This document shows, piece by piece, positions 49,650 to 50,560 of a stretch of DNA of 50,560 bases. A model generated the notes under the pieces. It was given only the letters and a program-made list of their open reading frames with translations, did not search any database and was not told the origin of the DNA. The position numbers and the translations under genes were made by a program. Every line of letters begins with the position of its first letter. The first letter of the stretch is position 1. Source of the DNA: Salinivirgaceae bacterium (GTDB lineage Bacteria > Bacteroidota > Bacteroidia > Bacteroidales > SZUA-534); NCBI GenBank assembly GCA_016284875.1, contig JAEEPS010000015.1:1-50560 (forward strand), read 5' to 3'.

Positions 49650-50560
49650 TGTATGGCGTTCATAATATATTGAGGTACAATAATTTCATCCATCCTTTTC
49701 GTAGCAAGTTGAAATGCTGCTTCAGATTTATTTTTTAACATATATTCTTGAATTCCAAGACTTCGCCTCGGTGTTTCAAACAACATATCGCAAAGTTCTT
49801 GATTGTTTTTATACATACAGACTTCAAATGTGTGATTCGCATCATCGCTATCTGCATAAATATGAATGTTTGCATCAGTTTGATACTCCTGATAATTACT
49901 ATCAATGTTGTTTTTGTAATCTCCATCGTTATCTGTGATTACAGCAGTTTTGATGTTTAAAAATTTAGCAATTTCTAAATAGCGTTTAAAACACTTACCA
50001 TCTACTGCAATAACACCAATTCCAACATCTTTCAAAGCCTTGTTGCAAACTTTCTTACACATTGCATCCATTAAAATGTACTCGGCATCTCCTTCAACAA
50101 GAATTACTTTTTTTGATAATGTAAATCTCAACAAGTTGTTGTCTGGGGCTTTTTCAAAAAATTTTGCCGTTCCTTCCGAAATACCATTTAATGTAGTAAC
50201 ATTATTAGAATTGCTGTTAACTAAAAAACACTTTCTCAAGTCCAATCTCGTTGCTATTAAATCGCTATGTGTTGCAATAAACAATTGTCTATCCTCCGAA
50301 TTTGCGATTTTATCAATCAGTTCAAGCATTTTGAGGTAACTCAAATGGCTTTCTGGTTCTTCTATTAAAACTACATCAATATCTTCCTCGGCCTTTTGCA
50401 AGGCTAATTCTGTTTTAATGAAACATTGAATTCCCATACCTTTGTTTTCAATTGGAACATTCTTTGAAAGAATGGTAATGTCTGTTTCTATATTAGATTG
50501 AGGTGTGTTTTTAAGAGCAAAGGCCAATTCTTCCTTTTTATCATTATATGTATCAAGTAC
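49634..50560 (-). CDS. OLD-family ATPase/TOPRIM nuclease, Gabija GajA-like (5' end outside window)
   Basis: Partial: the frame is open to the right edge, so about 308 C-terminal residues are seen. The ABC-type ATPase part shows the Walker B region VVLIEEPESHLS and the H-loop LFIATHSDLIATRL. The TOPRIM nuclease part follows, with its first Glu in ILVEGDAEYIL and the acidic pair in TDNDGDY. This is the layout of class 2 OLD nucleases such as GajA, which nick DNA when nucleotide levels fall during phage infection. The ATPase N-terminus with Walker A must lie beyond 50560. Confidence 0.85.
   Translation of the reverse strand, partial: VLDTYNDKKEELAFALKNTPQSNIETDITILSKNVPIENKGMGIQCFIKTELALQKAEEDIDVVLIEEPESHLSYLKMLELIDKIANSEDRQLFIATHSDLIATRLDLRKCFLVNSNSNNVTTLNGISEGTAKFFEKAPDNNLLRFTLSKKVILVEGDAEYILMDAMCKKVCNKALKDVGIGVIAVDGKCFKRYLEIAKFLNIKTAVITDNDGDYKNNIDSNYQEYQTDANIHIYADSDDANHTFEVCMYKNNQELCDMLFETPRRSLGIQEYMLKNKSEAAFQLATKRMDEIIVPQYIMNAIQWIND

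Overview
The window is a chromosomal segment of a member of the Bacteroidota, most likely order Bacteroidales. The evidence is the TAnnTTTG -7 promoter element (in two cases with a TTG -33 element at 19 bp), the absence of clear Shine-Dalgarno sequences, a TonB-dependent receptor with an N-terminal carboxypeptidase-regulatory-like domain, a secreted protease with a type IX secretion (T9SS) C-terminal sorting domain, WG-repeat proteins, and an LPS Kdo transferase (Gram-negative envelope). I cannot name genus or species. Most of the window is ordinary chromosome of moderate GC; two stretches (about 12.7-13.5 kb and 48.5 kb to the right edge) are visibly AT-richer and look acquired.

Layout. 0-5 kb: small Cys-rich protein, DUF4250 protein and a partner, nucleoside-recognition membrane protein, TonB-dependent receptor, YjbQ-family protein. 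5-8 kb: RDD membrane protein, tRNA-Asp with its own promoter and terminator, then an ECF sigma factor / small membrane protein / lipoprotein operon. 8-16.7 kb: thioredoxin-fold lipoprotein, GH3 glycosidase lipoprotein, an AT-rich orphan, DEAD-box RNA helicase, Kdo transferase, and a small beta-repeat protein. 16.8-20.1 kb: a lipoprotein and two WG-repeat genes inside a tandem duplication that also copied the 3' end of the neighbouring hydrogenase-like gene. 20-27.5 kb (minus strand): a six-gene operon for a membrane complex related to hydrogenase-4/complex I. 27.7-34.5 kb: ABC-F ATPase, then two tandem TPR/SpoIIE-type phosphatases. 34.5-41.9 kb: TadA-type deaminase, MFS transporter, Dabb protein, two nitroreductases, BASS transporter, S4 protein, small RHH-like protein, HAD phosphatase and T9SS protease. 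42-47.4 kb: M16 peptidase pair, GNAT, small outer-membrane protein, sodium:solute symporter with its 40-residue accessory protein. 47.5 kb to the right edge: RhuM-family protein and a Gabija-like pair (UvrD-like helicase plus OLD/TOPRIM nuclease, the latter cut by the window end).

The most striking system is the 20-27.5 kb operon. It has the subunit set of an energy-converting group 4 [NiFe] hydrogenase (two antiporter-like subunits, NuoH-like, NuoK-like, NuoC-NuoD-like fusion, ferredoxin-NuoB-like fusion), but all four Ni-Fe cysteines of the large subunit are replaced, three of the four proximal-cluster cysteines of the small subunit are gone, and only one [4Fe-4S] site remains in the ferredoxin domain. 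It therefore belongs with the 'energy-converting hydrogenase related' (Ehr) complexes, whose reaction is not settled, and in this reduced form may have no complete internal electron path. Beside it, a tandem duplication whose ends share the 7-bp sequence GATTTTC left a 58-residue gene relic and two WG-repeat paralogues that differ by exactly three 35-residue repeats and by presence or absence of a lipoprotein signal.
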